In this document: in pieces, positions 34,217 to 45,900 of the stretch
How the letters are laid out: every line of letters begins with the position of its first letter
Position numbering within the stretch: the first letter of the stretch is position 1
Assembly: GCA_032690845.1 (NCBI GenBank)
Contig: CM064424.1
Coordinates: 44,529,511-44,593,510, forward strand
DNA length: 64,000 bases
Source of the DNA: Eleusine coracana subsp. coracana
Lineage: Eukaryota > Streptophyta > Magnoliopsida > Poales > Poaceae
Direction of reading: 5' to 3'
Notes under the pieces: generated by a model
The model's database searches: none
Told to the model about the DNA's origin: nothing
Seen by the model: only the letters and a program-made list of their open reading frames with translations
Position numbers and translations under genes: made by a program

Positions 34217-34885
34217 CTCAATTCCCTATGGAGTCACAACATAGCCAAGAAAAGAGACTCGATCCGTGCAAAAGATGCACTTCTCAAGGTTACCAAATAA
34301 ACGTGCATCTCATAAAGCATCAAAAACAGCACGCAAATGATTCATCTATTCATCTATAGATTTGCTATAAATCAAGGTATCATCAAAGTAAACTACCACA
34401 AATTTACCAATGAAAGCTCTTAAAACCTCATTCATCAAGCGCATGAAAGTACTAGGTGCATTAGTTAACCCAAAAGGCATTACTAACCACTCATATAATC
34501 CAAATTTGGTTTTGAAAGCTGTTTTCCATTCGTCTCCAAGTTTCATTCTAATTTGATGGTAGGCACTACGCAAATCAATTTTAGTGAAAATTATAGCACC
34601 ACATAACTCATCAAGCATGTCGTCTAGCCTAGGAATAGGGTGACGATACCTAATAGTAATATTATTAATGGCTCTACAATCTACACACATACGCCAAGTA
34701 CCATCTTTCTTAGGAACCAAAAGTACAGGAACAACACAAGGACTAAGTGATTGACGAACATACCCACGATCCAAAAGGTCTTGAACTTGTCATTGTATCT
34801 CCTTAGTCTCCTCAGGGTTGGTCCTATAAGCAGCACGGTTTGGCAAAGTAGCACCCGGAATCAAATCAAATTGATGCTCAATCCC
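34217..34885 (-). pseudogene. Reverse transcriptase of element E (stops)
   Basis: Segment 34774-34346 holds RT core motifs: LLVPKKDGTWRMCVDCRAIN, FTKIDLRSAYHQI and YFDDTLIYSK, where relatives read FDDIL. Upstream, the end of the gag-protease frame and this frame are joined by a frameshift near 34900 and a stop at about 34775. Downstream, three stops separate it from the RNase H-integrase frame although all are in one frame. The enzyme would copy element RNA into DNA. Confidence 0.8.
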
Positions 34886-34887
34886 TC

Positions 34888-37038
34888 TCAAAGGTGGCAA
34901 TCCCGGGGTATCTCAGCTGGAAAAATATCCTCATACTCCTGCAAAAGGTTAGTGACAGCAGGAGACACAGCACTAGAAGCAATATTATCAAGCGAAAACA
35001 AAGCTTCTTTGCATATCAAAGCATAGCAAATATCATCATTATCAGAAATTTCAGCAAGCTCAGATATTGTTGCAAGACATGAACGACCTTGTAATTTAAT
35101 TCCAGCACCCTTAGAACTTGAAGAATCATTAACATTACTAGGTGTAGAATTAGAATTAACAGGTTGTTGAATTTCAGGACCTTTATTTTTCAAACTAGCA
35201 GCTCTTTCTAAATCAGCTTGTACAATTTCAGCAGGGGTTATTGGTAACAAAGTAATTTTAGTTCCTTTATGCATAAAAGTGTACTTATTACTTCTACCAT
35301 GGTGTACAACATCATTATCAAATTCCCAAGATCTACCCAATAAAAGTGAACATGCTTGCATGGGTATGACATCACAATCAACAGAATCCAGATAAGAACC
35401 AATGGAAAAAGGAACTCTATAAGTTTGTATTACCTTAGCTTTGCCAGAGTCGTTTAACCACTGAATATAGTACGGATGTGGATGTGGACGTGTGGTCAAA
35501 GCAAGCTTGTTGACCACATCAGAACTCACCAAGTTATTGCAGCTCCCTCCATCAATAATGACACGTGCTCGGCGGTTCTTGATGACGAAGAAAATCTGGA
35601 AAAAGTTGTGGCGCTGCATTGTCTCGGGCTGATGAACTTGTGTGCTAAGGACACGTTGAAAAATAATGTTCATGTATCCTGTGGTGTCTCCGCCTCCAAG
35701 GACGAGGTCACTGCCGGTGGCAGCGATGTCCTTCTCCTCATCCTCCACATCGGAGGTGCTCATGTAACCGCCATCGTCTATCGCCACATATGCCCGCCTA
35801 CTTGGACAATCTTTCTGCACATGACCAAGTCCATGGCAGCGGTGGTACTGAATCCCTGTAGTGCGCCCTGTCGAAGCAACAGAGGAGGCACTACTAGCTG
35901 GTACTTGCACAGAAAGTTTACCTGAGCGCGTAGAAGGTGCAGGGGCTGATCTTGGGGCCGCAGAAACAACACTGGTTCCCTTGGTAGCTGCTGGTGGGGG
36001 CGGCCGGAAAGATGGCCTGGGCAGCCCCGAAGTCCCCGTCAAGCGTGGGGGGTAGGAGTTCCTTGACTTGCTATACTCCTCAAAAGCCTGGAAAAGTCCC
36101 TGTGATTCTTTCTCTGCAAGCATAGCATACTGAAAACACTGGGTGAGGGTATAATATTCTTTATAATCAAGGATGTCCTGAATTTCTTTTCTTAAACCAG
36201 AATAAAAGCGACAAATCTGATCCTCTACTTTTTCAACTACAGCACAACGAATCAAACCCTTCTGAAGCTCACTAAAGTACTCCTGAACAGTTTTATCTCC
36301 TTGTTCTAAACGCTGTAGTTTATTATGAATCTCTCTATAAAAAGAAGGGGGAACAAAACGATCACGCATTACTACCTTAAGTTCTTCCCAAGTAGTAGGC
36401 AAATCAGTTTCAGCAGCTAGACCACTCCACCAAACAATAGCAAAGTCCTTAAACTCACTAGTAGCTTGTCTAACTCTATGTTGTTCAGGAACAAGGTGGG
36501 CATTAAATTTTTGTTCTACAATCATCTCCCAATCAAGATAAACATCACCATCATACTGACCCGAAAACGAAGGAATTGAAAACTTAATTTTAGCATACGG
36601 GTCATCTGGAGCATAGTTACCGTGTGGACGACGGTTGTAGTTATGGAAACCACCCATACCTTGAGTATTATGTTGCAAACGATGTTGTAATCGTGCGGTC
36701 CTTGTAGCTGACCTATCCATGGTACCATCAGCCTTATACACAGTGTCTTCATCATGGACGTCTTCAACATCGTTGTTGTTGTTATTGGTGTTCGTATTAT
36801 TGGTTTTAGGAGCGGTCTCCAATGCAACAACCTGATCGGTTAACTTAGAGACCCGCTTCTCTAACCGCTCGATGCTTTCTCCAATGTGAAGCTTGCTGAC
36901 CGCATCAGTAACGGCTCTGGTGATCGTCTCTGCCAAATCACTCTGAGCAGCCTGCAAAGCCTTTTGGAGCTGCTCTTGGCTCATGCACTCAGCAAATTGT
37001 GAGGGTGAAGCCATCTCTCCGTCGTCACTTCCTGCCAT
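34888..37038 (-). pseudogene. Gag-protease of element E, long open frame
   Basis: The frame is open for 724 codons from 37062; I prefer the Met at 37038 (MAGSDDGEM), which fits known gag starts. Counting from 37062, the capsid domain spans about residues 150-300 (KIKFSIPSFSGQYDGDVY, TWEELKVVMRDRFVP). A Pro- and Ser-rich linker follows, then a zinc knuckle at 406-419 (YHRCHGLGHVQKDC) whose first Cys is Tyr. The protease motif IIDGGSCNNL lies at about 502-511. The frame ends at 34888 through loss of one or two bases just before RT. Apart from the knuckle, it could still make Gag. Confidence 0.8.
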
Positions 37039-38222
37039 CACAAACACCAAAACAGGAAACAAACAGTGAAGGTTATCCCTATAAAATAGCTAAGCAGTGG
37101 TGCCTCTCAACACAACAAAAGAAAACTCCTTACAAAGCTCTTACAAAGTTCTAAAAAGCAAAGCAAAGGATACCAGAGAGATGTGTTCCATGATTGCAAG
37201 GGTCACAAAATAACCTGTGTGCTGTCCAGAAGAAATATATAGAGCTAGGAAGGCCAAATATATATATGTGAGTGGCACACAAATCAAAAACAGATAGTAA
37301 AGTTGAATAAGTGCCCAAGTAACTTGTCCCTAGTTGTTGGTCTAAGTATGTACTAGAACAGTAGTGATAGCAAAATAGAAACAAGGAGACAAAGGCACAA
37401 CAGGCGATAACAAGGGGCTAAGTGCAAAACAGCCAAATCCAGAAATTTCAGGGGACTAGATGTAGCACTAGGAGAAATCCCAAATTTCTTTTTTTATTAT
37501 TTTATTTTTTTGATATTTTTCCCCAACTCACTAACAATGGAGGAGAATCCACAAAAAAATTCAGCTCAAACAGAGGTAGGATGTGGCCTACAGAAAATCT
37601 TGAAGTTGCAGAAAATCAATTTTTTCTTTATCTTCCCGATTTTTTTTGAATTTTTTGACGAGGGAACACAGGGCAGAGCCAAGTGTGGGTATGCCCAACT
37701 TTGAGTCAAGAATCTCCTGTAAAAATTTCAGCCAAAACGGATAACCAAGCGAAAAGTTATGCCCGTTTTACCGAAGAGGGGTCGGAGTCGGTTTTCCAGA
37801 AACCCGAGTCGGTTAGGGGTCGAGTTTGGAATCGGGTAAGATTTTTTTTGGCGGCGTGGATGCAGCGGAAAGTGGAAATTGTGGAGATTGGTCTGAGGTG
37901 TTGATGGTGTGTTCAAGGTGGGATTAGGGTGGGACTAGGCTAGGTGTGTCGATCAATCAACCCTAGCACGAAAAGCCAACAAAGCAGCGGCTAGGGTTGC
38001 AAGGGAAACACTACTGACGATAAAAACACAAACTAAATCAGCGACTAAACAAGAACTAGGGCACAAACTCGACACTACGGACTCTGAAATTGAAATATGC
38101 AAAGGCTAAACACGTGGTTATGGGCGGAGGGAAAAATTTTTTGGGCTTTTCTGTGGACGATAGGATGAACACAAAACGAAATTAACTAAGGGTAGTATGA
38201 ACCTGACGGTGCACCTGAAGCT
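37039..38222 (-). other. Leader of element E
   Basis: Non-coding sequence between primer site and gag, with T runs at 37489-37520 and 37620-37660. I see no ORF of note. Confidence 0.6.
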
Positions 38223-38234
38223 CTGATTACCACT
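38223..38234 (-). other. Putative primer binding site of element E
   Basis: The minus strand reads AGTGGTAATCAGAGC next to the 5' LTR. It equals the iMet site TGGTATCAGAGC with one extra A. Either the site is damaged or a different tRNA is used. Confidence 0.55.
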
Positions 38235-39156
38235 TGAAGTGGACAAGGGTTTCTGATCTTCTGAAAGGTTCTGGATACGTTGATTTGGTCGGAGGCGACA
38301 CACAAATCGATCCGGCTTCAGAACAGCACGTTCTAAACCCCGCAATCGCAGCACGACGTCTCCTCTGGTTATCAACCGTCCTAAAATGATTGACCTCACC
38401 GAGAAGGCTAATCCCTGCCTGCGAATCAAGAACACAAGCAAGAACAAAGAAGAAAGCAACATAATTGCAGATGTATTATGAATCTCACGAAGTTGGGGTC
38501 TCACAAACCGTGATGACGGCGAAACTGTTATGAACAGAATAATGTAAGCAAAACCCAAACCCTAATGGTGCGACGGCGGCTATATACGAAGACCCTAGGG
38601 TCGTGCAAGACCCTCTGGACGCACCCCTACTTGGGCTCAACTAGATGCAAAGCCCAAAGGTCAAAAACAGGCGACACAGCACCAAAACAGATTCTGGACT
38701 CTCTCTTGTTTTGACGATTCCTGATGACTCCAGACGAATTTTGATATGAGACCGGAGGCATTGGAAAGGTCTTCTTCTTATCTTTCCGTGCATATGTAGA
38801 ACATCCAAATCCGAGTCTGTATGCGTCTTGGGCATCCGTTTTAGTGCAGACTGGTCCTGAGCCCCAAAACAGACTCGAAGTCGGTTTTGGTTGGGCCTCC
38901 ACCTTGGCTTCCACGTCCTTGCTGGTCCTCCACGTCTCCAAGTCCTTCTCCCATCATCTCCTGGTCCTCTCCATGGTTCCTAATTAGAATATAATCATTA
39001 GGTAGGAAACCATTCTCAAAAGTGACATATAATGAAGAATGTAGGAACGAGCTCACCTCCAAATTTAGTCGTCGTGCACAAGCTCTAGTCATTGGACCTT
39101 GCAAGTCCAAAATTGGAGGAGTGTTGCATGTATCTTTAGGAGTGATGTCCTCATCA
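38235..39156 (-). repeat. 5' LTR of element E (922 bp)
   Basis: Begins tgaagtggacaagggtttc, ends gtcctcatca. It is followed by ccaac and then the rest of D's LTR. A second partial copy of the pol tail (39110-38841) lies in it, as expected. Confidence 0.9.
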
Positions 39157-39161
39157 CCAAC
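39157..39161. repeat. Target site duplication of element E, right copy
   Basis: Perfect ccaac repeat of 31397-31401. Confidence 0.9.
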
Positions 39162-39926
39162 CTAAAACTAGCCATTGCTCCATGAGATCACCTTTCTGGG
39201 CACACTAACCAGACTGTTTGGTCACTGCCTGACCGGACCATCTGGTCTCTCCTGGAACAGCTCCCAGAGCCATTGTCTTCACTGTGCGCAGCTGATCTCG
39301 TACTGACCGGACCGTCCGATCTGTAGACCGTACTATCCAATCTCTATGGGCCTTCGCGCTAATAGACTTCTCGTAAACTACTCTCTGATCTCCTAGTAAT
39401 CGTACAATCCAGTCACTACTGCCCGACTATTTGGTCTTTCTGTCTAGAAGCTAAAACTTCTCGTTCACTCCTGACTTCGTTTCCTAGCTTCTTCCAACAG
39501 CTCCTTGGCTTCTCCAGTGTCACCTAGTGCCTAAGATTTCACTAAGAATCTATGCACATCACCGACAAGCATGACCTAAGAGACATGACCTAGACCCCCT
39601 TGATGGTCTGGTTTTACCAATGGACTCAAAGCCCTAACAACTAGACAGGTGTTCCAAACACTTCCTCCATAGCTTTTCCTTTGCCTTTATCCATCTCCAT
39701 CATGCTTTGAAGTCTGTCAACCGAATCAAGCCTCCATGCTTGTGGTCATTGTCATCAACCGCCAAGTCAACCATCATCAATAAGATTTGTAGTAGAGTCA
39801 ACCTCCTAGATGATTTCTGCATAGACGACACTCGTGTAGATATTAGCCCACAATTTTATAGTTGTCATTAATCACCAAAACATCCATACCTCGGGGATCC
39901 AATCATCAATGGTCATGAAGCTTACA
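39162..39926 (-). repeat. Element D 5' LTR, outer part
   Basis: It continues D's LTR after the CRM insertion and ends gcttaca at 39926, the TGTAAGC end of the family. It carries a palindrome pair at 39305/39326 (21 nt). Together the two parts make about 1.46 kb, shorter than the 1.68 kb of F, probably through loss of repeat units. Confidence 0.8.
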
Positions 39927-39977
39927 CCAACGCGGAGCCACCTGGATTACCCGGCACACGCCATCTATAGGGACAAC
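39927..39977. other. 51-bp host segment between elements D and F
   Basis: The sequence lies between two LTR ends and continues at 56049 after removal of F. One plus-strand frame reads across the junction (HAIYRDNDEF), so the target may itself have been an older element. Confidence 0.45.
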
Positions 39978-41654
39978 TGTAAGGATCGAAGGCATAGCGA
40001 GAGGGGGGGGGGTGAATTGGTAAGCCGCTCATGAATACAAATACTTCAATTTTGCTACTCAAGTTTAACAAGATAAGGGAACCTAAACAATTATAGTAGG
40101 CCAAAACCCTACACATTCTAGTGTTCATGATAAGATAAAATGCGGAAGCCAATCACACTAGCCTATGCAAGCCATAAGTCACCCTACTCACTAGAGCACA
40201 CAAATGCAGAATAATAAAGAGAGGTCAAGGAATGCTCATGATATTTTTTCTGAGGTCTCAGAAGGATGGCGCCTTCCCCTAATCCTTGTTGGACCACTCC
40301 CGCCAGAGTCCCGGTCCCTCCCGCCACCAAGTGGAGTTCTCACCCACGAGCCCGTAATCACTCCTCGAGTGAAGACACGGTGTGCGTCACCACTGCACAA
40401 AGCCCAAGCTCGCCTCCCTTGAGAACTTGCCAGACTACCCGAGCCTGCACGGGCGCTAACTAGCGATGCCCCTTCCAACGGCGGGCTCAAACTATGTACA
40501 AACATGTGACGGGTTTCACAACCGATCACGATAGGCTCGATCACCGACACCTAACCGGTCTAGGTCTCACCATAGACCAAGAGTAACAATCTAGATCACA
40601 CCCTCAAGGACACCCTAGCCTTAGATGTGCAAGATGCTCAAGCTACTCTTCTCTAGCACTCTCAAGATATGCAATATCTCCTCCTAGTGCTCTCCTCTTT
40701 TCCTCTTAGACCTTACCAAATGCTTTTAGGTATTCCACTAACCAAGAGTGGTCTCCAAGACCCCTGCAACGAAGTTATATAGGATCCCAACCTCAAACTA
40801 GTCGTTGCTCCATGAAATCAGCTTCCTGGGCACACTGAGCGGACAGTCCGATCACCGCTTGACTGGCAGTCCGGTCAGTGCAACTCGATGCACAACTGGC
40901 TCTACCCCTGCTAAAACTCCAACTAACCGGAAAGTCCGGTCACTGGACCGGACCATCCGGTCCACTTTCTCTCTCCATTCCAGGAACCTCCGTGAAATGC
41001 ACCTCTTCTACCTCCCTGCACTCCTACTAACCGCACTGTCCGATCAGTAGACCGGACCGTCCGGTCTGTATGGAGTCTCCTGCTGATAGAGTCCTGGTCC
41101 TCGCGCTAAGTCGTGGAAAACTCCCCATAGTGACAGTACAGTCCGGTCTCCACTGACCCCTCTGTCCGGTCTCTATGTCCAGAAGTTGAAACTTGTCATC
41201 CTCGCTTGACTTGGTTTCCCGGCTTCTTCGAACAGCTCTTTGGCTTCTCCACTGTCACCTAGTGCGTGTGATTTCACCGAGCAACCTTGCACATCACCGA
41301 CTAGACATGACCTAAGAGAATGACCTAGACCCCCTTGATAGTTCGGTTTTTCCTATGGACTCAAAGTCCTAACAACTATTCAAGTGTTCCAAACACTTGC
41401 ACCATAGCTTGTTCTCCGCTTTGATCCATCTCCATCAAACCTTGGACTCCATCAAGTTCACAAGCCTATATGCTTGTGGTCATTATCATCAATCGCCAAG
41501 GACACCATCATCCATATGATTTGTAATAGAGTTAAGAGATGATTCCTATAAAGACAACACTCGTGTAGATGTTAGCCACAATTTTATAGTTGTCATCTAT
41601 CACCAAAACATCCATACCACAGGGATTCTGTCATCAATGGTCATGAAGCTTACA
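39978..41654 (-). repeat. 3' LTR of element F
   Basis: Boundaries are TGTAAGGATC and AAGCTTACA. A 10-G run lies at 40003-40012. Palindrome pairs start at 40925/40946 and 41029/41050, both 21 nt apart. Confidence 0.85.
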
Positions 41655-41672
41655 ATCTCCCCCTTTTTGGTG
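41655..41672 (-). other. Polypurine tract of element F
   Basis: The minus strand reads caccaaaaagggggagat, directly against the LTR. Confidence 0.75.
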
Positions 41673-42374
41673 ATTGATAACAACCACTACTTAATTGAAA
41701 AACTTTAATGAATAACCGGACTAAACAAGCTACACCAAGATTGAGAGGAACCATGACAACATATGAGAGAGACGCATAAGGTCCTATCCAATCAAACATC
41801 ATCTAGAGATATAAGGAAAAGAGTGAAGAGCATACTCTAGATGAAACATGCATGCATGTCATGGCAATTTATTGAATGAAAGCATAAAGACATGCAATGC
41901 AACACATAAATGATCAGATGCAACAAGATAGCATGGCAATGCATAAGAATTAAAAACAAGCATTCATCATCTTGATATCATAGATAGGCATACAAGATAA
42001 TCAATAAATACAAGCACTAAATATGAAAGGAAATAAACCAAGTGAGATCAAAATGAGTCAAACACAAGCAAATGAAATCCATGACTCATCATAATCCACG
42101 AACTATGAATAACTCCTCAAAATAAGATCCAAATGGTCTATCTCCCAAAACCTCATATCTCCCCCTAGATACAAGCTACTCTCGATCGTAACAAGATCAC
42201 ACTCCCACTCCCCCTAGACCTAATGTCTTCTCCCCCTTTGGCAACAAGCACCAAAAAGCCAAAAAGGCGGGAAAAGATGAACATCTAAGCGCTTGTGATC
42301 GAAGGAAGTGGTGCAGCGATATCCTCTATGGGCTCTGCTCTTGGCTGCTCCTGAGGTGGATCCTGCTGTGCTCC
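41673..42374 (-). other. 3' untranslated part of element F
   Basis: This AT-rich stretch is collinear with D 15051-15748. No conserved ORF. Confidence 0.5.
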
Positions 42375-44633
42375 CTAAGCCTGTGCCGCCTGAGCATCCA
42401 GCTGCTCAAAGAAAGCAAGGTCTATAGGTGACTCAGACCCGCTATCCTGTGCTGTTGTAGTGACTGTGGCAGTCTCCTGAGCTACAGTCTGAGTAGTATG
42501 AGGTCTTCCACGTCCTGCTGAGAGAAACCTCCATGGACAAGATCCTCTGCTGCCTGAGTAATAAGAGTGAAAATTGTGGCAGTAAGAGGTGGAGCTAAAG
42601 TTGTAGCTATCTCTAGGGCGGTTTGGGAGTCTGCACAAGTAGTGTGCACAATGTCTGAGAACAGAGTCCTGACCGTTACGTGCTGGGAACTGGAGGGTCC
42701 TGCCATCTGCCAACTAGAAGAGTGTGATTGTGAGACAAATAACGTAGACAGAGAGAAGGCTGACACGGGAGAGAGCTGTGCTGAAGAGAAAGTCTGTCCT
42801 GCTCCCCTTGTCGGTAAGACCCCTGAGAGTGATAGGCCACTGGACTGTGTTGTCATCAGTGCAGTGAAGGGTCCTGGTTGAGTCTATAGTTGCTGAAACT
42901 GAGGAAACACTGAAGGTCTTGGCTGCTGACCGGCCTGCCTCTGAGTAAGTTCTGCAATCTGAGCCACTAGAGCGGAGACAAGGGTTATCTGCTAGTGCTG
43001 AAGCTCTGTCTGTCCTCTGATCAGCTCCATCATCTGACGTCTGTCCTGTGACACACTCTATATAAACTCACCCAACCATCCTGCAAGTACTATCATTGTG
43101 ACAGTGTCCTTAGACTATGAACCTGTTGGCTGGGGAGGCGCTCCTATGCTGGCTAACTCAGGAATCACCGTCTCTGGCTGAGCTACCTACTCGTGAAGTA
43201 CCGGTGACTCCTGCTCCTCCTCTCCTGTGTGCTGGCTAGAGGTAGACTGGGATCCCCTTAGGGAAAGCGTCGTACTACTCCTCCGTCACTAGGCCCATCT
43301 TCCTCAAGAGATAACAGATATAGGGGCCATACACCAAGTGACGTCCTCCAACCCTCTCAGAAATGACCTCCTCCATCTCTCCAATGAGAAGGTCCGCCAA
43401 TTCAAAGGTCTGCCTCCTCAAGATGGCTGCTACAGCCCACTGGTGCAAAAGCGTGAATTCCTCTCTGTAGCCAGACCTGGGAATAATAGTCCTGGTGACT
43501 ATCGCTCTCACCACCTTGGCCTCCGCTGTGAGTCTAGCAGGGCCTCTCTCAAAACCTGGAGTGTGGGGAGGTGGGAAAGCAATCAACACGAGGTCGTCTG
43601 AAGGCAGCTTCCCTCCCTGAGGTCTATAAGGTGGCTCCAGTGTACCGTAGGCACTCCTATAAAGCTGAAAGTCTAAAGCAAGGAGTCCTAGGTTGGTGAT
43701 CAGATCCTGCCTGGTGACTCGCTGTGGCTGCCCTTTAAACAAGAACCAGAACTCTGAGCGGTCTCTAGCAACCCACAGCGTCGCGTAGAAGTTAAGGACC
43801 ACATCCTCCCTGAACATGAGTGGAGCAGTGACTAGCTCAGCTAGTCCTGGCAGGTACGAGAAGTACTGCTCCATGTCTGTGCCTGTGGCCCTCCTCATGG
43901 CCTGGTAGGTGGTGTACTGCTGTGGTACAAGCACCCTGTCTCTGGTCCTCAAGGCCAGACAACGTCTCAGGCCCTCTCCTATCCTCCTTCGGAGCACCAT
44001 CCAGTACCTCTCTCCGGCAGCGGGGTCTCGGGGAATTGGCACCTACTGCTCGAAGGACATGAACCAAAGTACCTTAAGGTCCTTTGCAGGAACCTTGAGG
44101 ATGTCCGGCTCTCCGGCTGCCTGTACCAGTCTCTGCAGCCTCCTCGTGCACACCTCATAGGTGCACCTCGGGTCTCCTACCCGGTGAGCTGTCCTCTAGG
44201 GATCAGTCTGCTCTGGCTCCTCCTCTGACTCCTCCTCCTCAACCAGCTCCTCAAACTCAGACTCTGAGGTCTCCTCCTCTCCAGTCTCCTCCTCCTCAGA
44301 CTCCTCCTTCTGCTGTCTGGAGGATGCCTGATCCACAGTTCTCGATGATCTCCCCTGACGGGAAACCGGAGTACGCTACGGCCACGGCGGTTGCATAACT
44401 CCGACTGCTAGAGGTGCAGTCCTCTGCCTGGTGCTCCTCCTCAAGCCCTGGTCCTCAGCTAGCTGGCTGATCCTCAGACGAGAGCCAAGTGTCCTGCGTG
44501 ACTGCTCCATGGCGTCCAAGTGCTAAGCCAACCTCCAGGCTCTCTCTGACTCTGGGTCCAGTCTCGGTCTCTTCCTGGTCTTGGGCTTCTCATGCATCTT
44601 CCCCTTGCCCTTGTCCTATCCTGAACCTGCCAT
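42375..44633 (-). pseudogene. Accessory ORF of element F (plant transposon protein type), about 750 codons
   Basis: Starting at ATG 44633 (MAGSG), the frame has a stop after five codons and several more before 44042. An open stretch 44042-43275 then encodes the globular domain: RYWMVLRRRIGEGLRR, TYQAMRRATGTDMEQYF, NFYATLWVARDRSEFWFLF, DLITNLGLLALDFQLYRSAYG, LTAEAKVVRAIVTRTIIP, LLHQWAVAAIL and GPYICYLLRKMGLV. Frameshifted low-complexity sequence follows, with the last 113 codons open (42713-42375). An acidic Glu-rich stretch precedes the domain. Conservation between D and F of domain, leader and intron sites argues that it was a real gene. The biochemical role is unknown. Confidence 0.65.
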
Positions 44634-44652
44634 TTGACTGCTGCTGCTGTCA

Positions 44653-45054
44653 CTGCACGCACATAGGTGTAGATGGGATAAGCATAGAGTCCTAATACAT
44701 CTACAAGCAAAGCACCGGTAGGAAAGAATGCGTAATAGAAATCCAAGCACTAAATGAAAGACGTGATCACTAGACAATTATACAAAGTAACAACAGTGAT
44801 CATCAACTACATGTGGCTGGTGCGAGTCATCTAGTGTATAGTCAAATAATGGCAATTTATCTAACTACGGACTAAACAAGAGACAAACCCTAGAATTGCA
44901 ATTAACAGATCATCAAAGAAATAATTGCATCCTAGGTTGAGCCAATTAATTAACTAATGCAACTAAAGATTGGAATTTGGCCTAATTGCATTAATTAACT
45001 AAATTTCTCATAATTCAGGGCATACAACAATGACTGGAGTGAATGGCACAATAC
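44653..45054 (-). other. Predicted 402-nt leader intron of F accessory gene
   Basis: Donor CAGG|GTATTG and acceptor TATGTGCGTGCAG|TGACAG are the same as in D, and the distance is also 402 nt. The ATG follows 20 bases after the acceptor. Splicing is inferred. Confidence 0.45.
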
Positions 45055-45060
45055 CCTGGG

Positions 45061-45480
45061 GGAAGAATCGATGAGGAGAAACTCAAAGAACGCAGACGAT
45101 CGCCGGTGAACAGTAGCCAACAATAGGGAAAGATGAAAGATGAAATCTTTCACCCTAGCTCTCGGTATGCGCATGCGCGAGTGTGGAGGAGGGGTGCCTC
45201 GGCAAAGCGCCTGAAGTGCAGGCGGCGGCGCTAGCTCGGAGGCGTGCGACGAAGGGCGACGGTGGCTGCTGAGCGCGGTGGCGATTCTATGGTGGAGAAG
45301 CGGTGGTGGCCTGTTGTCCGCGGGGGCGAGGCAGCGCGGTGCGGGTGGAGACAGCGGTGCGGGCGCGTGGTGGCGAGGCGGCTCGACGGCGCGGGGCGAC
45401 AACGGCGAGAAGGGTGAGGTCAGCGTCGGCGAGGTCGGCGGCGCTCTGGGCGAGAACTCAGCGTCAGGAGAAGAATGAAG
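45061..45480 (-). other. GC-rich leader block of element F
   Basis: It is strongly GC-rich compared with its surroundings and collinear with D 27061-27500. ORFs on either strand here are not shared with D. Confidence 0.4.
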
Positions 45481-45600
45481 AAACGACCAAATCAGTTCTG
45501 ACCAATTTTGACCTAGGTCAGATCATAATCAACGGCGGAGATCAATCAAGGCATGATCAACGGCTCAGATCAGGACTCGCTTCGCACGATCAACTAAACT

Positions 45601-45785
45601 GACCGGACTATCCGGTCTCTACACCGGACTGTTCGGTCAGGTCGGGGTCTGCTGGCCACTGCAGACCGGACTGTCCAGTCTCTAGGACTGTTCTGCCCGG
45701 TCTATACGACCAGACTCCCCCTAGGCACTATTACCAGTGCCACTGACTGGACTGTACGGTCTAAAGACCGGACCATACAGTCACT
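45601..45785 (-). repeat. Palindrome-pair array upstream of F accessory leader
   Basis: Copies of GACCGGACNGTCCGGTC start at 45601/45622 and 45745/45766 (21 nt each), with a third pair about 22 nt apart near 45664. The array sits as in D, just upstream of the gacctaggtc palindrome and the GC-rich block. Confidence 0.7.
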
Positions 45786-45900
45786 TTCAAACATCGTACT
45801 TGGAGTATAGAGGGAACTCTCAAACACTATTTTTTCAAATAGTGGCACTCTATGGCCTCATAGTTTTCGCAAATGCCAAATGAAAGATCGAGCAAACAAG

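Larger units (their letters stand above)
31402..39156 (-). mobile_element. Element E: CRM-clade (centromeric type) Ty3/gypsy, structurally complete
   Basis: At 7755 bp, with 917- and 922-bp LTRs, a perfect 5-bp target duplication and gag-pol on the minus strand, it matches the size and design of grass CRM/CRR elements as I know them. On the sense strand the LTR starts TGATGAGGACAT and the integrase ORF runs through the polypurine tract into the 3' LTR, a CRM feature. No classic chromodomain is seen. About 8 transitions separate the LTRs over the first 200 bp. Gag-pol has one frameshift and several stops, so it is not autonomous. CRM groups differ in centromere specificity; I cannot tell which group this is. 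Confidence 0.75.
1..39926 (-). mobile_element. Element D: SIRE-like Ty1/copia element without pol, split by three nested insertions
   Basis: Read on the minus strand, the order is 5' LTR (39926-39162 plus 31401-30703), degenerate iMet primer site, gag (30650-28660), spacer, leader and intron, accessory ORF (26632-25299 plus 16638-15749), polypurine tract, 3' LTR (15032-14724 plus 107-1, running out of the window). Each part aligns by eye, in the same order, with the second copy F at 39978-56043, which shows that the three interrupting blocks (108-14723, 16639-25293, 31402-39156) are insertions. No protease, integrase or RT of copia type lies between gag and the accessory ORF. Assignment to the SIRE/Maximus lineage rests on the gag and on resemblance to element G; the single-element reading is inference from collinearity. 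Confidence 0.7.

Noticed and set aside
45278..45602. GC-rich ORFs on the plus strand
   Set aside because: They are antisense to the leader of F's accessory gene and not conserved in D.
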